Program-made: the position numbers and the translations under genes
The notes under the pieces: generated by a model
The model's input: the letters and a program-made list of their open reading frames with translations, nothing else
Told to the model about the DNA's origin: nothing
Database searches by the model: none
Assembly: GCA_964357255.1 (NCBI GenBank)
Contig: CAYHKQ010000013.1
Span: forward strand, 1-37,167
Length of the DNA stretch: 37,167 bases
Source of the DNA: JBBTIS01 sp038059855
GTDB lineage: Bacteria > Elusimicrobiota > Elusimicrobia > JACQPE01
Direction of reading: 5' to 3'
In this document: piece after piece, positions 16,580 through 24,965 of the stretch
How the letters are laid out: each line of letters opens with the position of its first letter
How positions within the stretch are numbered: the first letter of the stretch is position 1

Positions 16580-17433
16580 TGAAAAAGCGGCTTAGCGGTT
16601 GGGCGGTTGGGCGGTTGAGTGTTTCAAGGAAGCCCCTTTTTTTACTTATTTGCCCAATTGCCTATCTGCTCAATCGCTCTTTTCTTTGCGCCGTGCCCCC
16701 TTTCAAGAGCATGTATGAGGCCAAGTACGGTTATAAGGTTAATTGCGTTCTTTGCCATTTGGAGGATGGCTGGAATCTCAATCATTTTGGCCAGACTTTT
16801 TTGCGTCAAGGCGCCAATGGCAAGGCTCTGTCTGAGATGGAGGGATCCGATGTTGACCGCGACGGATTTTTGACAAAGGACGAAATTGCGGCCAAATCGA
16901 ACCCAGGGGACGCTACTAGCGCGCCTGATCGCGCGGGTAAGTGGCTGGACAATATCGCTTCCATTAAGCCGCCGGTCAAGGTGATGAGCCAGGTTTTTCC
17001 TCAGGCATTGTCGTATTCCACGCTTGAGCGCGCCTTAGACGACGATGAAATGAATCGTTTAAAGCGCTCCGCCGGGGTTAAGACCGCGGACGACGTGGAC
17101 CGGCATGCGGTCGTATTCCTTGCCAGGGAGGCCAAGGGAGTCGCAGGCGGCTCCTGCTATGTGCCCGTTATTGAAATCGGCGCCAAGGGAACCGAGGTCA
17201 ACGTTTTTTTGTTGTCCGTCAATCCCAATGGTAAAATTTTGGACGTGATTGCCGTCCATGTCCATCGCAATGTCCTCATGAAGGAGGAATTTCTCAGAAA
17301 ATTTCGCGATCTTTTTCCGGCTGACGTAGCCAAGGTTAAATTTCCCAAGGGGATTCCAGGCAAGCTGGCCGAAGCGATTCGCGCTCAATTCGCCAAGTAC
17401 GCGAGCCAGGTTGATATCGTCATTGGGCCGTAA
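16579..17433 (+). CDS. Exported mono-haem / EF-hand / FMN-binding-like protein
   Basis: 284 residues. After a signal peptide (FLLICPIAYLLNRSFLCA) come a CxxCH haem site in NCVLCHLEDGWNLNHFG, an EF-hand-like calcium loop DVDRDGFLTKDEI, and a C-terminal region from about residue 135 (VFPQALSYSTLERAL to HVHRNVLMKEEFLRKF) whose spacing recalls FMN_bind domains of the RnfG type. It should be a periplasmic electron carrier. The first two motifs are clear; the FMN call is tentative because no flavinylation S/T motif is evident. Much of the signal peptide is encoded by inverted octamer repeats at 16594-16621 and 16651-16678. Confidence 0.65.
   Translation: MKKRLSGWAVGRLSVSRKPLFLLICPIAYLLNRSFLCAVPPFKSMYEAKYGYKVNCVLCHLEDGWNLNHFGQTFLRQGANGKALSEMEGSDVDRDGFLTKDEIAAKSNPGDATSAPDRAGKWLDNIASIKPPVKVMSQVFPQALSYSTLERALDDDEMNRLKRSAGVKTADDVDRHAVVFLAREAKGVAGGSCYVPVIEIGAKGTEVNVFLLSVNPNGKILDVIAVHVHRNVLMKEEFLRKFRDLFPADVAKVKFPKGIPGKLAEAIRAQFAKYASQVDIVIGP
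16594..16621 (+). repeat. Octamer-period repeat, copy B (left arm)
   Basis: AGC followed by GGTTGGGC, GGTTGGGC and GGTTGAGT at an exact 8-bp period. It shares 18 exact bases with copy A and is inverted relative to copy D (16651-16678). With G-U pairs allowed, B and D form an RNA stem of about 28 pairs with about two mismatches. Confidence 0.7.
16651..16678 (-). repeat. Octamer-period repeat, copy D (right arm)
   Basis: On the minus strand it reads AGC-GATTGAGC-AGATAGGC-AATTGGGC at 8-bp period. On the plus strand it encodes CPIAYLLNRS, the hydrophobic core and end of the signal peptide. Confidence 0.7.
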
Positions 17434-17480
17434 GCGCCGCTGGGGCCAAAAAGGCCAAGTCGGCTAAAAGGAGCATAGAA

Positions 17481-20180
17481 ATGAGCCTTAAAAATTCTTT
17501 TGGCGCCCTCGGGGTGATTGAAACAAAAATCGGAGAGGTTTCGATTTTTAGTCTGCGCAGTCTGGCTAAAGAGCTGGGCGTAGATCTTAATCGTTTGCCG
17601 TTTTCCATTAAGATTCTTCTTGAGAACCTCTTGCGTCATGTAGACGGGCGACTGGTTAACGAGAAGGACGTGGCCGCCTTGGCTCGTTGGGGCCGGGTTT
17701 CGCTGGGCGATCAGGAAATTGCCTTTATGCCGGCCCGCGTGATTTTGCAGGATTTCACCGGCGTTCCGGTGGTGGCGGATTTGGCCGCCATGAGGGACGC
17801 GGTGGCCAAATTTGGCGGGGATCCCAAGCGGATTAACCCCATTATTCCGGTGGATCTTGTCATTGATCACTCAGTCCAGGTAGATTTTTACGGCCGCTCC
17901 AACGCTTTTGAGTCAAATGTGGCTCTTGAATTTGAGCGAAACCGCGAGCGCTATCTGTTCTTGCGCTGGGCCCAAAAAGCTTTCACTAATTTTTCCGTGG
18001 TGCCGCCGGGCACCGGCATTGTGCATCAGGTTAACCTGGAATACTTCGCCAAGGTTGTTCAGACCAAGAAAACCGACGGCCAAATTTTGGCTTTCCCGGA
18101 TTCCCTGGTTGGCACGGATTCTCATACGACCATGATTAACGGCTTAGGCGTGATGGGTTGGGGCGTGGGCGGCATCGAGGCCGAGGTTTGTATGTTGGGT
18201 CGGCCTTTTTATATGTTGGCGCCTTCTGTGCTGGGCGTCAAGGTGATGGGCCGTCTGCGCGAGGGAGTGACGGCGACGGATGCGGTTTTAGCTCTCACCA
18301 AGCTTTTGCGCTCCAAGGGCGTGGTGGGTAAATTCGTCGAGTTTTATGGGTCCGGCTTGTCGCAATTGGCGCTCGCTGACCGCGCGACCTTGGCCAACAT
18401 GGCCCCGGAATGCGGTTCAACCATGAATTTTTTTCCCGTGGACCAGGAAACGCTGAATTATTTGAAAATGTCCGGGCGGGATGAGGCCTCGATTGATTTG
18501 GTGGAGCGTTATTTGAAGGAGCAAGGCCTTTTTCGGACGGATCAGACGCCGGATCCGGCGTTTCAGGAATCCGTGGAATTGGATTTGGGAAGCCTTGAAC
18601 CCTGTATGGCCGGTCCGCGAAAACCGCACGACTATGTGGCCTTGCCTAAGGCGAAGGAATCCTTTCTGGAGAGTTTAAAGATTTTCCGTCCGGCTTCGCC
18701 GCAGGCTAAAACACCGGCTGATGTTTCCGGCGGTCTTGCGGTTCGCGACGGTTCCGTGGTGATTGCCGCGATCACGAGTTGCACGAATACCTCCAACCCT
18801 TCAGTCATGATCGCGGCGGGCTTGGTGGCCAAAGCGGCGGTGGAGCGGGGCTTGACGGTCAATCCCTATGTCAAAACGAGCCTGGCGCCGGGATCGCGCG
18901 TGGTGAGCGATTATCTCAAGAAGTCTGGGCTGATCAAGTATCTGGAGGCCTTGAATTTTCACCTTGTGGGTTATGGTTGCACCACCTGCATCGGAAACTC
19001 CGGCCCTTTGGCCGAACCCGTGGCCAAGGCGATCAAGGATAATGATTTGGTTTGTGTGGCCGTCTTATCCGGCAATCGCAATTTCGAAGGCCGGATCAAT
19101 CCGCATGTGAGGGCAAGTTACCTGGCTTCGCCACCCTTGGTTGTCGTTTATGCGTTGGCCGGGCGGCTTGACATTGATTTGACGCGAGAGCCATTGGGCA
19201 AGGACCAGCAGGGACGGGATGTGTATCTTAAAGACATTTGGCCTTCGAACGAGGAAGTTAATCGGGCCGTGGCAGGCGCAGTAGACGCTCAAATGTTCCG
19301 CGATTCTTATCGAGACGTGTTTCACGGCGATGAGCGTTGGCGCGCCTTGCCTGTGCCCGAAGGATCGCTTTATGCTTGGGATCAGAAGTCAACGTACATT
19401 CAACGGCCGCCGTTTTTTGAAGATTTTTCGCTTGAGGCGCCCGGCGTCGGCGACATTCGCGGCGCTTATGTCCTGGCCTTGCTTGGGGATTCGGTGACGA
19501 CCGATCACATTTCGCCCGCAGGCTCCATTGCTCCCGGAGGTCCTGCCGGGCAATTTTTAGCCGGCTGGGACGTGGCCGTCAAGGATTTCAACAGCTTCGG
19601 CGCCCGGCGCGGCAATCACGAGGTTATGATGCGGGGCACATTTGCCAATGCGCGCCTGAAGAATTTCCTTGTGGAAGGCACGGATGGCAATTGGACCATG
19701 CATTGGCCAAGCGGCAAGAAGATGACGATTTATGACGCGGCCATGGCTTATCGCAAAGAAGGAAAATCCTTAATTATTATCGCCGGCAAGGAGTACGGCT
19801 CGGGTAGCTCGCGGGATTGGGCGGCCAAGGGCACGATGCTCTTGGGCGTTAAGGCCGTCATTGCGGAGGATTACGAACGGATTCACCGGAGCAATCTTTT
19901 GGGCATGGGTGTTTTGCCTCTCGAATTTCTTCCGGGCCAAAATCGTGTGAACCTCGGAATTTGCGGCCAGGAACTTTTTGATATCGAGGGGGCGCTTGAG
20001 GACTTAAAGCCCAGGCAAAAATTGGGCGTGCGCGCCAAGCGTCCCGACGGAACCATCCTTTCCTTTGCCGCGATTGTCCGCCTTGACAGCCCTGTCGAGA
20101 TTGATTACTACCGCAACGGCGGCATCCTTCCCGCCGTTTTGCGCCAGATGCTTGCCAAGAGCGTTCCCGCAGGCTTTTAA
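17481..20180 (+). CDS. acnA: Aconitate hydratase, AcnA/IRP1 type
   Basis: TCA-cycle enzyme that isomerises citrate to isocitrate with a [4Fe-4S] cluster. 899 residues, normal for the AcnA/IRP1 form. The cluster cysteines are in AAITSCTNTSNPSVM and VGYGCTTCIGNSGPL; the swivel domain carries GKEYGSGSSRDWAAKG. The N-terminal part has VVPPGTGIVHQVNLEY and PDSLVGTDSHTTMING. ATG 17481 has AAGGAG about ten bases upstream. No citrate synthase or isocitrate dehydrogenase is adjacent. A 2-methylisocitrate dehydratase role is less likely given the AcnA-type motifs. Confidence 0.97.
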   Translation: MSLKNSFGALGVIETKIGEVSIFSLRSLAKELGVDLNRLPFSIKILLENLLRHVDGRLVNEKDVAALARWGRVSLGDQEIAFMPARVILQDFTGVPVVADLAAMRDAVAKFGGDPKRINPIIPVDLVIDHSVQVDFYGRSNAFESNVALEFERNRERYLFLRWAQKAFTNFSVVPPGTGIVHQVNLEYFAKVVQTKKTDGQILAFPDSLVGTDSHTTMINGLGVMGWGVGGIEAEVCMLGRPFYMLAPSVLGVKVMGRLREGVTATDAVLALTKLLRSKGVVGKFVEFYGSGLSQLALADRATLANMAPECGSTMNFFPVDQETLNYLKMSGRDEASIDLVERYLKEQGLFRTDQTPDPAFQESVELDLGSLEPCMAGPRKPHDYVALPKAKESFLESLKIFRPASPQAKTPADVSGGLAVRDGSVVIAAITSCTNTSNPSVMIAAGLVAKAAVERGLTVNPYVKTSLAPGSRVVSDYLKKSGLIKYLEALNFHLVGYGCTTCIGNSGPLAEPVAKAIKDNDLVCVAVLSGNRNFEGRINPHVRASYLASPPLVVVYALAGRLDIDLTREPLGKDQQGRDVYLKDIWPSNEEVNRAVAGAVDAQMFRDSYRDVFHGDERWRALPVPEGSLYAWDQKSTYIQRPPFFEDFSLEAPGVGDIRGAYVLALLGDSVTTDHISPAGSIAPGGPAGQFLAGWDVAVKDFNSFGARRGNHEVMMRGTFANARLKNFLVEGTDGNWTMHWPSGKKMTIYDAAMAYRKEGKSLIIIAGKEYGSGSSRDWAAKGTMLLGVKAVIAEDYERIHRSNLLGMGVLPLEFLPGQNRVNLGICGQELFDIEGALEDLKPRQKLGVRAKRPDGTILSFAAIVRLDSPVEIDYYRNGGILPAVLRQMLAKSVPAGF

Positions 20181-20213
20181 TAATATCTTCAGCTTCGGGG
20201 ACGGGGTCTTCGC

Positions 20214-20219
20214 TATAAT
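20214..20219 (+). promoter_or_regulatory. Perfect -10 box TATAAT six bases from mnmA start
   Basis: TATAAT is followed by six bases and then ATG (20226), so transcription would begin at or next to the start codon and give a leaderless mRNA. No clear -35 hexamer lies 16-18 bases upstream. There is no Shine-Dalgarno sequence before the ATG. Confidence 0.55.
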
Positions 20220-20225
20220 GTTTTG

Positions 20226-21356
20226 ATGTCGCGTATTTTGGCGTTGATGAGCGGTGGGGTGGACAGTTCGGTTACGGCCTACCTTTTGAAAAAAGCTGGT
20301 CATGAGGTCACGGGCATGACCTTGAAGCTCTTTGAGGTCGCGAGCGAGGGCCCTGGTTGTTGCGGTAGCCCCAAGGACGTTTATGACGCGAAGGAGTGCG
20401 CCCGCGCTCTGGGCATTCCTCATTACACTTTTAACGAATCAGAGGAGTTCCGCCGCCACGTGATTGACGTTTTTAAGAACGCTTACGTGGCCGGCGAAAC
20501 GCCTAACCCGTGCGTGGAGTGCAACCGCTCCATGAAATTCGGCCATATTTTGGAACTGGCCAAGGCTTGGGGGTTTGACGCGGTGGCTACGGGCCATTAT
20601 GCGCGAGTGCGGGACTTGGAGCTCTCCGGCGGGCGGGGCCGGATGGGTCTGTTTAAGGCCAAGGATCACAAGAAGGATCAGAGTTATTTTCTTTATATGC
20701 TCGGGGAGGAGCAGTTAAGAAGCGTCGTGTTCCCCGTTGGAGATTTGACGAAAGATGAGGTCCGCGCTTTAGCCTCGGAGGCGGGGCTTCCCACCGCGTC
20801 CAAACCGGACAGCCAGGACATTTGTTTTACCAGTTCGTCGGGGGAAGGCTACCGCAACTTGTTGGGCGCTGAGGATGGGGCGGGTCCAATTGTTGAGCTG
20901 ACATCGGGACGCGTTCTTGGTCGGCATGGCGGGTATTTTAATTTTACAGTCGGTCAGCGGGGCGGCTTGGGGGTCGCGGTTGGCCGGCCGCTTTATGTCA
21001 CGGGAATCGAGACCGCCACGCGCACGGTTTATGTGGGCGAAGACGAGCATTTAATGCGCGCCAATATCATTGTTCGTGATTTATGTTGGGTCAATCCCGG
21101 CGAAATTGTCCAGCGCGAGATCGAGGCCGGCGTCAAAATCCGTTACAAAAGTCCCGAGGCGCGGGCCACTCTCGCCTTGCTTGGTAGCGGCGTGCCGGTC
21201 ACACCGCTCGCGGGTCCCGAGCGTTCCACCGCGCCGGTAAACGCTAAAACTTGTTTGGTTACCTTTGACGAACCTCAACGCGCGCCGGCCCCAGGCCAGT
21301 TTGCCGTTTTTTATCAGGGCGAGCGCGTTGTGGGCGGTGGAAAAATAACGAAATGA
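20226..21356 (+). CDS. mnmA: tRNA 2-thiouridine(34) synthase
   Basis: Cytosolic ATP-dependent enzyme that thiolates U34 of tRNAs for Lys, Glu and Gln. About 376 residues. The PP-loop is LMSGGVDSSVTAYLL, the catalytic cysteine pair lies in TPNPCVECNRSMKFG and KPDSQDICF, and the tRNA-binding DQSYFLY motif is present. The C-terminal HGGYFNFTVGQRGGLGVA block is also typical. ATG 20226 is preferred over a TTG three bases before. The start lies six bases from a TATAAT box. Downstream ddl follows after about seven bases. Confidence 0.97.
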   Translation: MSRILALMSGGVDSSVTAYLLKKAGHEVTGMTLKLFEVASEGPGCCGSPKDVYDAKECARALGIPHYTFNESEEFRRHVIDVFKNAYVAGETPNPCVECNRSMKFGHILELAKAWGFDAVATGHYARVRDLELSGGRGRMGLFKAKDHKKDQSYFLYMLGEEQLRSVVFPVGDLTKDEVRALASEAGLPTASKPDSQDICFTSSSGEGYRNLLGAEDGAGPIVELTSGRVLGRHGGYFNFTVGQRGGLGVAVGRPLYVTGIETATRTVYVGEDEHLMRANIIVRDLCWVNPGEIVQREIEAGVKIRYKSPEARATLALLGSGVPVTPLAGPERSTAPVNAKTCLVTFDEPQRAPAPGQFAVFYQGERVVGGGKITK

Positions 21357-21363
21357 AATCGTT

Positions 21364-22440
21364 ATGATGAAAGTCAGCCTTATTTTTGGCGGGCGCTCCG
21401 TGGAGCACGAAATTTCGATTCGTTCGGCGCAATCAATTTGGAAGAATCTGGCGTCTAAGTATTCCAAGGAGGCGGTTTATATCGCCAAGGACGGATCCTG
21501 GCGCCGCCTAGGTAGCCGGCCGAGTTGGAAGCCGTCTGAAATGTCGCGCCACCCGGCCCTAAAATTTCCGGCCGGACGGCCTTCTGAAGTGTTTGCCAAA
21601 GACGCCGTGCTGTTTCCTATTCTTCACGGCAGTCACGGCGAAGACGGCACGCTTCAGGGGATGCTCGAAATGATGGACGCGGCTTATGTGGGGACAGGGG
21701 TTTTGGCAAGCGCCCTGGCCATGAATAAGCTCGTGGCCAAGCAGTTGGCCCGCCATCACGGTATCAGAGTTTTGGACAGCGTAGCCGTGAGGAAGGAGGA
21801 ATGGAAGTCGCTCGGGCTGGCTACGGAAAAGTTTGACGGTTTTGTTCCGCCCTTGTTTGTCAAGCCGGGCAATTTGGGCAGTTCTGTTGGAATTTCCAAG
21901 ATTAAGAAAATGGCCCAGATGGATAAGGCGCTGGATATTGTCTTTCAATACGATGATTTGGCTCTGGTGGAGCGCGGCTTGGACAAGGCCAGAGAACTCG
22001 AAGTGGCTATTCTTGGCTCTTATCAAAGCCCGGGCGAATTGGTCGTCTCAATGCCGGGCGAGGTGATTCCAAATCATGAGTTTTATTCTTATGAGGCCAA
22101 GTATCTAGACCCCAAGGGCGCGGACCTTAAAATTCCGGCTGAAGTTCCTCATTATCTGGCGCTGGAGGCCAGAAAAATTGCGGCCCAGATTTTTGTGGCT
22201 TTTCAGATGGAAGGCATGTGCCGCGTGGATTTTCTTTTGGAGCGGACGAGCCGGCGGCTCTATTTTAATGAAGCCAACACCGCTCCAGGATTTACGTCCA
22301 TCAGCATGTATCCCAAGCTCATGGAGGCCTCGGGCTTGAGTTTTGCGGCCTTGCTGGATTGTTTAATTGAAATCGCCTTGCGTCGCCGCAAGCGCCTTGG
22401 CGCTCGAACGGTGTCCTACTTCGCAAAACATCATGGTTGA
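21364..22440 (+). CDS. ddl: D-alanine--D-alanine ligase
   Basis: ATP-grasp enzyme that makes the D-Ala-D-Ala ends of peptidoglycan stems. 358 residues. Features are LIFGGRSVEHEISIRSA at the N terminus, PILHGSHGEDGTLQGMLEMM, FVKPGNLGSSVGISKI and the metal/substrate end FNEANTAPGFTSISMYPKL. The omega-loop has HEFYSYEAKYLD, the tyrosine form normal for D-Ala ligases rather than D-lactate ligases. ATG 21364 is followed at once by a second ATG at 21367; the choice is uncertain. It overlaps tyrS by eight bases. Confidence 0.96.
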   Translation: MMKVSLIFGGRSVEHEISIRSAQSIWKNLASKYSKEAVYIAKDGSWRRLGSRPSWKPSEMSRHPALKFPAGRPSEVFAKDAVLFPILHGSHGEDGTLQGMLEMMDAAYVGTGVLASALAMNKLVAKQLARHHGIRVLDSVAVRKEEWKSLGLATEKFDGFVPPLFVKPGNLGSSVGISKIKKMAQMDKALDIVFQYDDLALVERGLDKARELEVAILGSYQSPGELVVSMPGEVIPNHEFYSYEAKYLDPKGADLKIPAEVPHYLALEARKIAAQIFVAFQMEGMCRVDFLLERTSRRLYFNEANTAPGFTSISMYPKLMEASGLSFAALLDCLIEIALRRRKRLGARTVSYFAKHHG

Positions 22441-23593
22441 GATTTTGGATTTGCTCCTGCGCGGCGCCTCAGGGGTGATCACAGCCGAAGAACTTCGAAA
22501 AAAGCTTGGCTTGGGCAGGCCTTTGAGAATTAAGCTCGGGGTTGATCCCACGACCAGGGACCTTCATGTGGGCCATACGGTTTGTCTCAAGAAGATGCGC
22601 GCGTTTCAGGAAGCGGGGCATATCGGCGTTTTGATTATCGGCGATTTTACGGCGCGGATTGGCGATCCTTCCGGCCGGACCCAGGTTCGCGCGCCCTTGA
22701 GCGTCGAGCAGGTTCAGGAGAACGCCGCCACCTACAAGGAGCAGGCCCTTCAAATTTTGAACCCGGCTAAAACCGAGCTTCGTTTTAATTCCGAGTGGCT
22801 CGATCCGTTTCTTTCGAGCGGCAAATTCTTGGAGTATTTGCCCCGCGTGACACATGCCAGGCTTACCGAGCGCGAGGATTTCAAGACCAGGATTTCCGAA
22901 GGCAAGCCCATCACCATGCTAGAGATCATGTACCCTGTTTTTCAGGGCTATGATTCCGTGGCGGTGCGGGCCGATGTCGAGTTGGGCGGCACGGACCAGA
23001 CCTTCAACCTTCTCTTCGGCCGCGATATGCAGCGGGATTATGAGCAGGAGCCCCAGGTCGTCATGACGCTACCCTTGTTGACCGGCACGGACGGCGCGCG
23101 CAAAATGTCGAAGACCTACGACAACGTCGTGGCCCTGAAAGACGCGCCTGAGGAGATGTTCGGCAAAATCATGTCCATCAACGACGAGGCCATGATGATC
23201 TGGGCCGAACTCCTGACGGACTTGGACTTGGCCAAATTGCGAGCCATGCATCCCATGAAGGCCAAAGCTCTTTTAGCCGAAACCTTGGCGGCACAATTTC
23301 ATGGCCAGGAAGCAGGCCGCTTGGCTCAAGAGCGATTTTTTTCCATTCATTCGGATGGCCAAATTCCCGAGGACATGCCGGAATTTCGTCTGCCCAAGGA
23401 CAAAAAACTTTTTTTGTCGCAGGTGTTACACTTGGCGGGCTTGGCCTCAAGCCGCAAGGAAGCCCAGCGAAAAATTACCGAGGGCGGCGTGCGCTTAGAC
23501 GGCTCGGTCGTCAAAGAAGACAAGATTTTTAATCTTTCAATCCCGATTGTCTTGACGCTGGGCAAGCGCAACTTCTGCAGGGTGATTTCGTAA
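22433..23593 (+). CDS. tyrS: Tyrosyl-tRNA synthetase
   Basis: Class I aminoacyl-tRNA synthetase of about 386 residues. The HIGH motif appears as DLHVGHTVCL and the KMSKS motif as ARKMSKTYDN. The C terminus is an S4 RNA-binding domain (GLASSRKEAQRKITEGGVRLDG). The short form with this motif set fits the TyrZ-like group rather than the longer E. coli TyrS group. ATG 22433 overlaps the ddl stop; a longer frame from 22367 would only add residues from an overlapping frame of ddl. It converges with nth, whose end is 33 bases away. Confidence 0.96.
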   Translation: MVEILDLLLRGASGVITAEELRKKLGLGRPLRIKLGVDPTTRDLHVGHTVCLKKMRAFQEAGHIGVLIIGDFTARIGDPSGRTQVRAPLSVEQVQENAATYKEQALQILNPAKTELRFNSEWLDPFLSSGKFLEYLPRVTHARLTEREDFKTRISEGKPITMLEIMYPVFQGYDSVAVRADVELGGTDQTFNLLFGRDMQRDYEQEPQVVMTLPLLTGTDGARKMSKTYDNVVALKDAPEEMFGKIMSINDEAMMIWAELLTDLDLAKLRAMHPMKAKALLAETLAAQFHGQEAGRLAQERFFSIHSDGQIPEDMPEFRLPKDKKLFLSQVLHLAGLASSRKEAQRKITEGGVRLDGSVVKEDKIFNLSIPIVLTLGKRNFCRVIS

Positions 23594-23626
23594 GTCGAAA
23601 AGCGATGGGGAAACCGCAGTAGTTTT

Positions 23627-24280
23627 CTACCTATAGGAAGTCACTCCCACGCGGCCGCAATATCGTTTGATTTTGCAACGATTGCAGAAGGGAGAGACAG
23701 GCGCGCATAGGTTTTGTCCATAGGCGACCAAGAGATCGTTGAATTCAAGCCAATAACGCTTGGGTAATTTTGCCCTCAGAGTCATTTCCGTTTCTTCCGG
23801 GGTTTTAGTTTTAACGTAGCCCAGGCGGTTGGAAATTCGGTGAACATGGGTGTCTACGCAAATGCCGGGTTTGCCAAAACCCAGCGTGACCACCAGGTTG
23901 GCTGTTTTGCGCCCTACCCCGGGCAGTTTTAAGAGCTCGTTGATTTCATCCGGCACCCGGCCTTGGTAATTTTTCAGGAGAATCAGGCAGATTTTTTTGA
24001 TGGAACTGGCCTTGTTGCGGTAGAATCCTACGGGGTAGATGATTTTTTCAATCGCGCGGATTGGGAGCTTTAAAATTTCTCGCGGGGCGCAACCGCGAGC
24101 GAACAGCCGCTCGCTCGCGCCCCGTGTCGTCTCATCCTTGGTCCTGAGTGACAAAATGCAACTAATGAGCGCCATAAAAGGGTCTTTTTTGTAATGGCCG
24201 ACGATGGGTTCCTTCCATTGTCGAATTTCGCGCCGCAAAATTTGAATGATTCGGTGGATATTCGGTTGTGGCGTCGCCAT
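23627..24280 (-). CDS. nth: Endonuclease III
   Basis: Base-excision-repair glycosylase/AP lyase for oxidised pyrimidines. 217 residues. The helix-hairpin-helix motif is LPGVGRKTANLVV with the catalytic lysine in GRKTA. The catalytic aspartate is in CVDTHVHRISNRLGY. The [4Fe-4S] cluster has the exact C-x6-C-x2-C-x5-C spacing in CAPVSPFCNRCKIKRYC. It begins at ATG 24280 and shares a 30-base divergent promoter region with the DUF502 gene. TAG serves as its stop. Confidence 0.97.
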   Translation of the reverse strand: MATPQPNIHRIIQILRREIRQWKEPIVGHYKKDPFMALISCILSLRTKDETTRGASERLFARGCAPREILKLPIRAIEKIIYPVGFYRNKASSIKKICLILLKNYQGRVPDEINELLKLPGVGRKTANLVVTLGFGKPGICVDTHVHRISNRLGYVKTKTPEETEMTLRAKLPKRYWLEFNDLLVAYGQNLCAPVSPFCNRCKIKRYCGRVGVTSYR

Positions 24281-24289
24281 GGTTAACGG

Positions 24290-24305
24290 TATAGTTTATA
24301 AACTA
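24290..24305. promoter_or_regulatory. Divergent promoter with perfect 14-bp palindrome
   Basis: The 30-base gap between nth and the DUF502 gene holds the perfect palindrome TAGTTTATAAACTA (24292-24305). It supplies -10-like boxes both ways: TATAAA or TAAACT ending 6-8 bases before ATG 24311 (+), and TATACC about seven bases before ATG 24280 (-). Neither gene has room for a normal leader. It could also be an operator. Confidence 0.5.
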
Positions 24306-24310
24306 CCCAC

Positions 24311-24922
24311 ATGTCTCATCGTTTAAGAAATTACTTTTTGGCCGGCGTCGGCTTTTTACTTCCTTTCGGCATCGCCTTTGTGTTGCTTAGAGCCTTGTTT
24401 TTTCTTATCTCCGGCATGGCGCATCCTTTTCTTCACCACTTTTTAGGGATTAGCCCGCCGGGGCCTGCCGCTGAATTGCTCAGTCGCGTCGCAAGCTTCT
24501 TTATCACTGTGTCCTTGGTGACGTTGGTGGGTTTTGCCGTCAGCAAAATTTTGGGCAAAGCCTTTGTCGGGCGCATTGACGATCTTTTGGGCCGCGTCCC
24601 CCTGGTCGCTGAAATTTACGGTTCGGTCAGAAAGCTTGCTTCTTTGCTTGGCGATCAAGGGGGTCTTGAAAAACGTTTCCAGCGCGTCGTCTTGATCGAG
24701 TGGCCCAAGCCCGGGGCCTATAGCATGGGCCTGGTCACCTCCGAGCTTTTTGAAGCGGCGAAGCGTTCGACGGGCAAGGAGTTGATCGTGGTTTTTATCC
24801 CGACGCCGCCTAATCCCATCAATGGCTTTCTTGTGATGGTTCCCCGCGAAGGCGTAACTGCGCTCGATTTGCGCGTGGACGAGGCCATTCGCATTATTTT
24901 TTCCATCGGCTTGGCCGCCTAA
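24311..24922 (+). CDS. DUF502 family membrane protein
   Basis: 203 residues with two membrane segments: FLAGVGFLLPFGIAFVLLRALFFLI near residues 9-34 and LLSRVASFFITVSLVTLVGFAV near 55-77. The rest is a soluble domain with the family marks GRVPLVAEIYGSVRKLASLL, VVLIEWPKPGAYSMGLVT and VVFIPTPPNPINGFLVMVP (PF04367). Function is unknown in all members known to me. recA lies 43 bases downstream. The start is ATG 24311, with no Shine-Dalgarno. Confidence 0.9.
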   Translation: MSHRLRNYFLAGVGFLLPFGIAFVLLRALFFLISGMAHPFLHHFLGISPPGPAAELLSRVASFFITVSLVTLVGFAVSKILGKAFVGRIDDLLGRVPLVAEIYGSVRKLASLLGDQGGLEKRFQRVVLIEWPKPGAYSMGLVTSELFEAAKRSTGKELIVVFIPTPPNPINGFLVMVPREGVTALDLRVDEAIRIIFSIGLAA

Positions 24923-24965
24923 AATGATAGACTACTAAAACTTTAAAAATTTAAGGAGAGTTCTT

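Noticed and set aside
24923..24965. LexA/SOS box upstream of recA
   Set aside because: Neither CTG-N10-CAG nor GAAC-N4-GTTC type dyads are present in the gap; only AT-rich sequence is seen.
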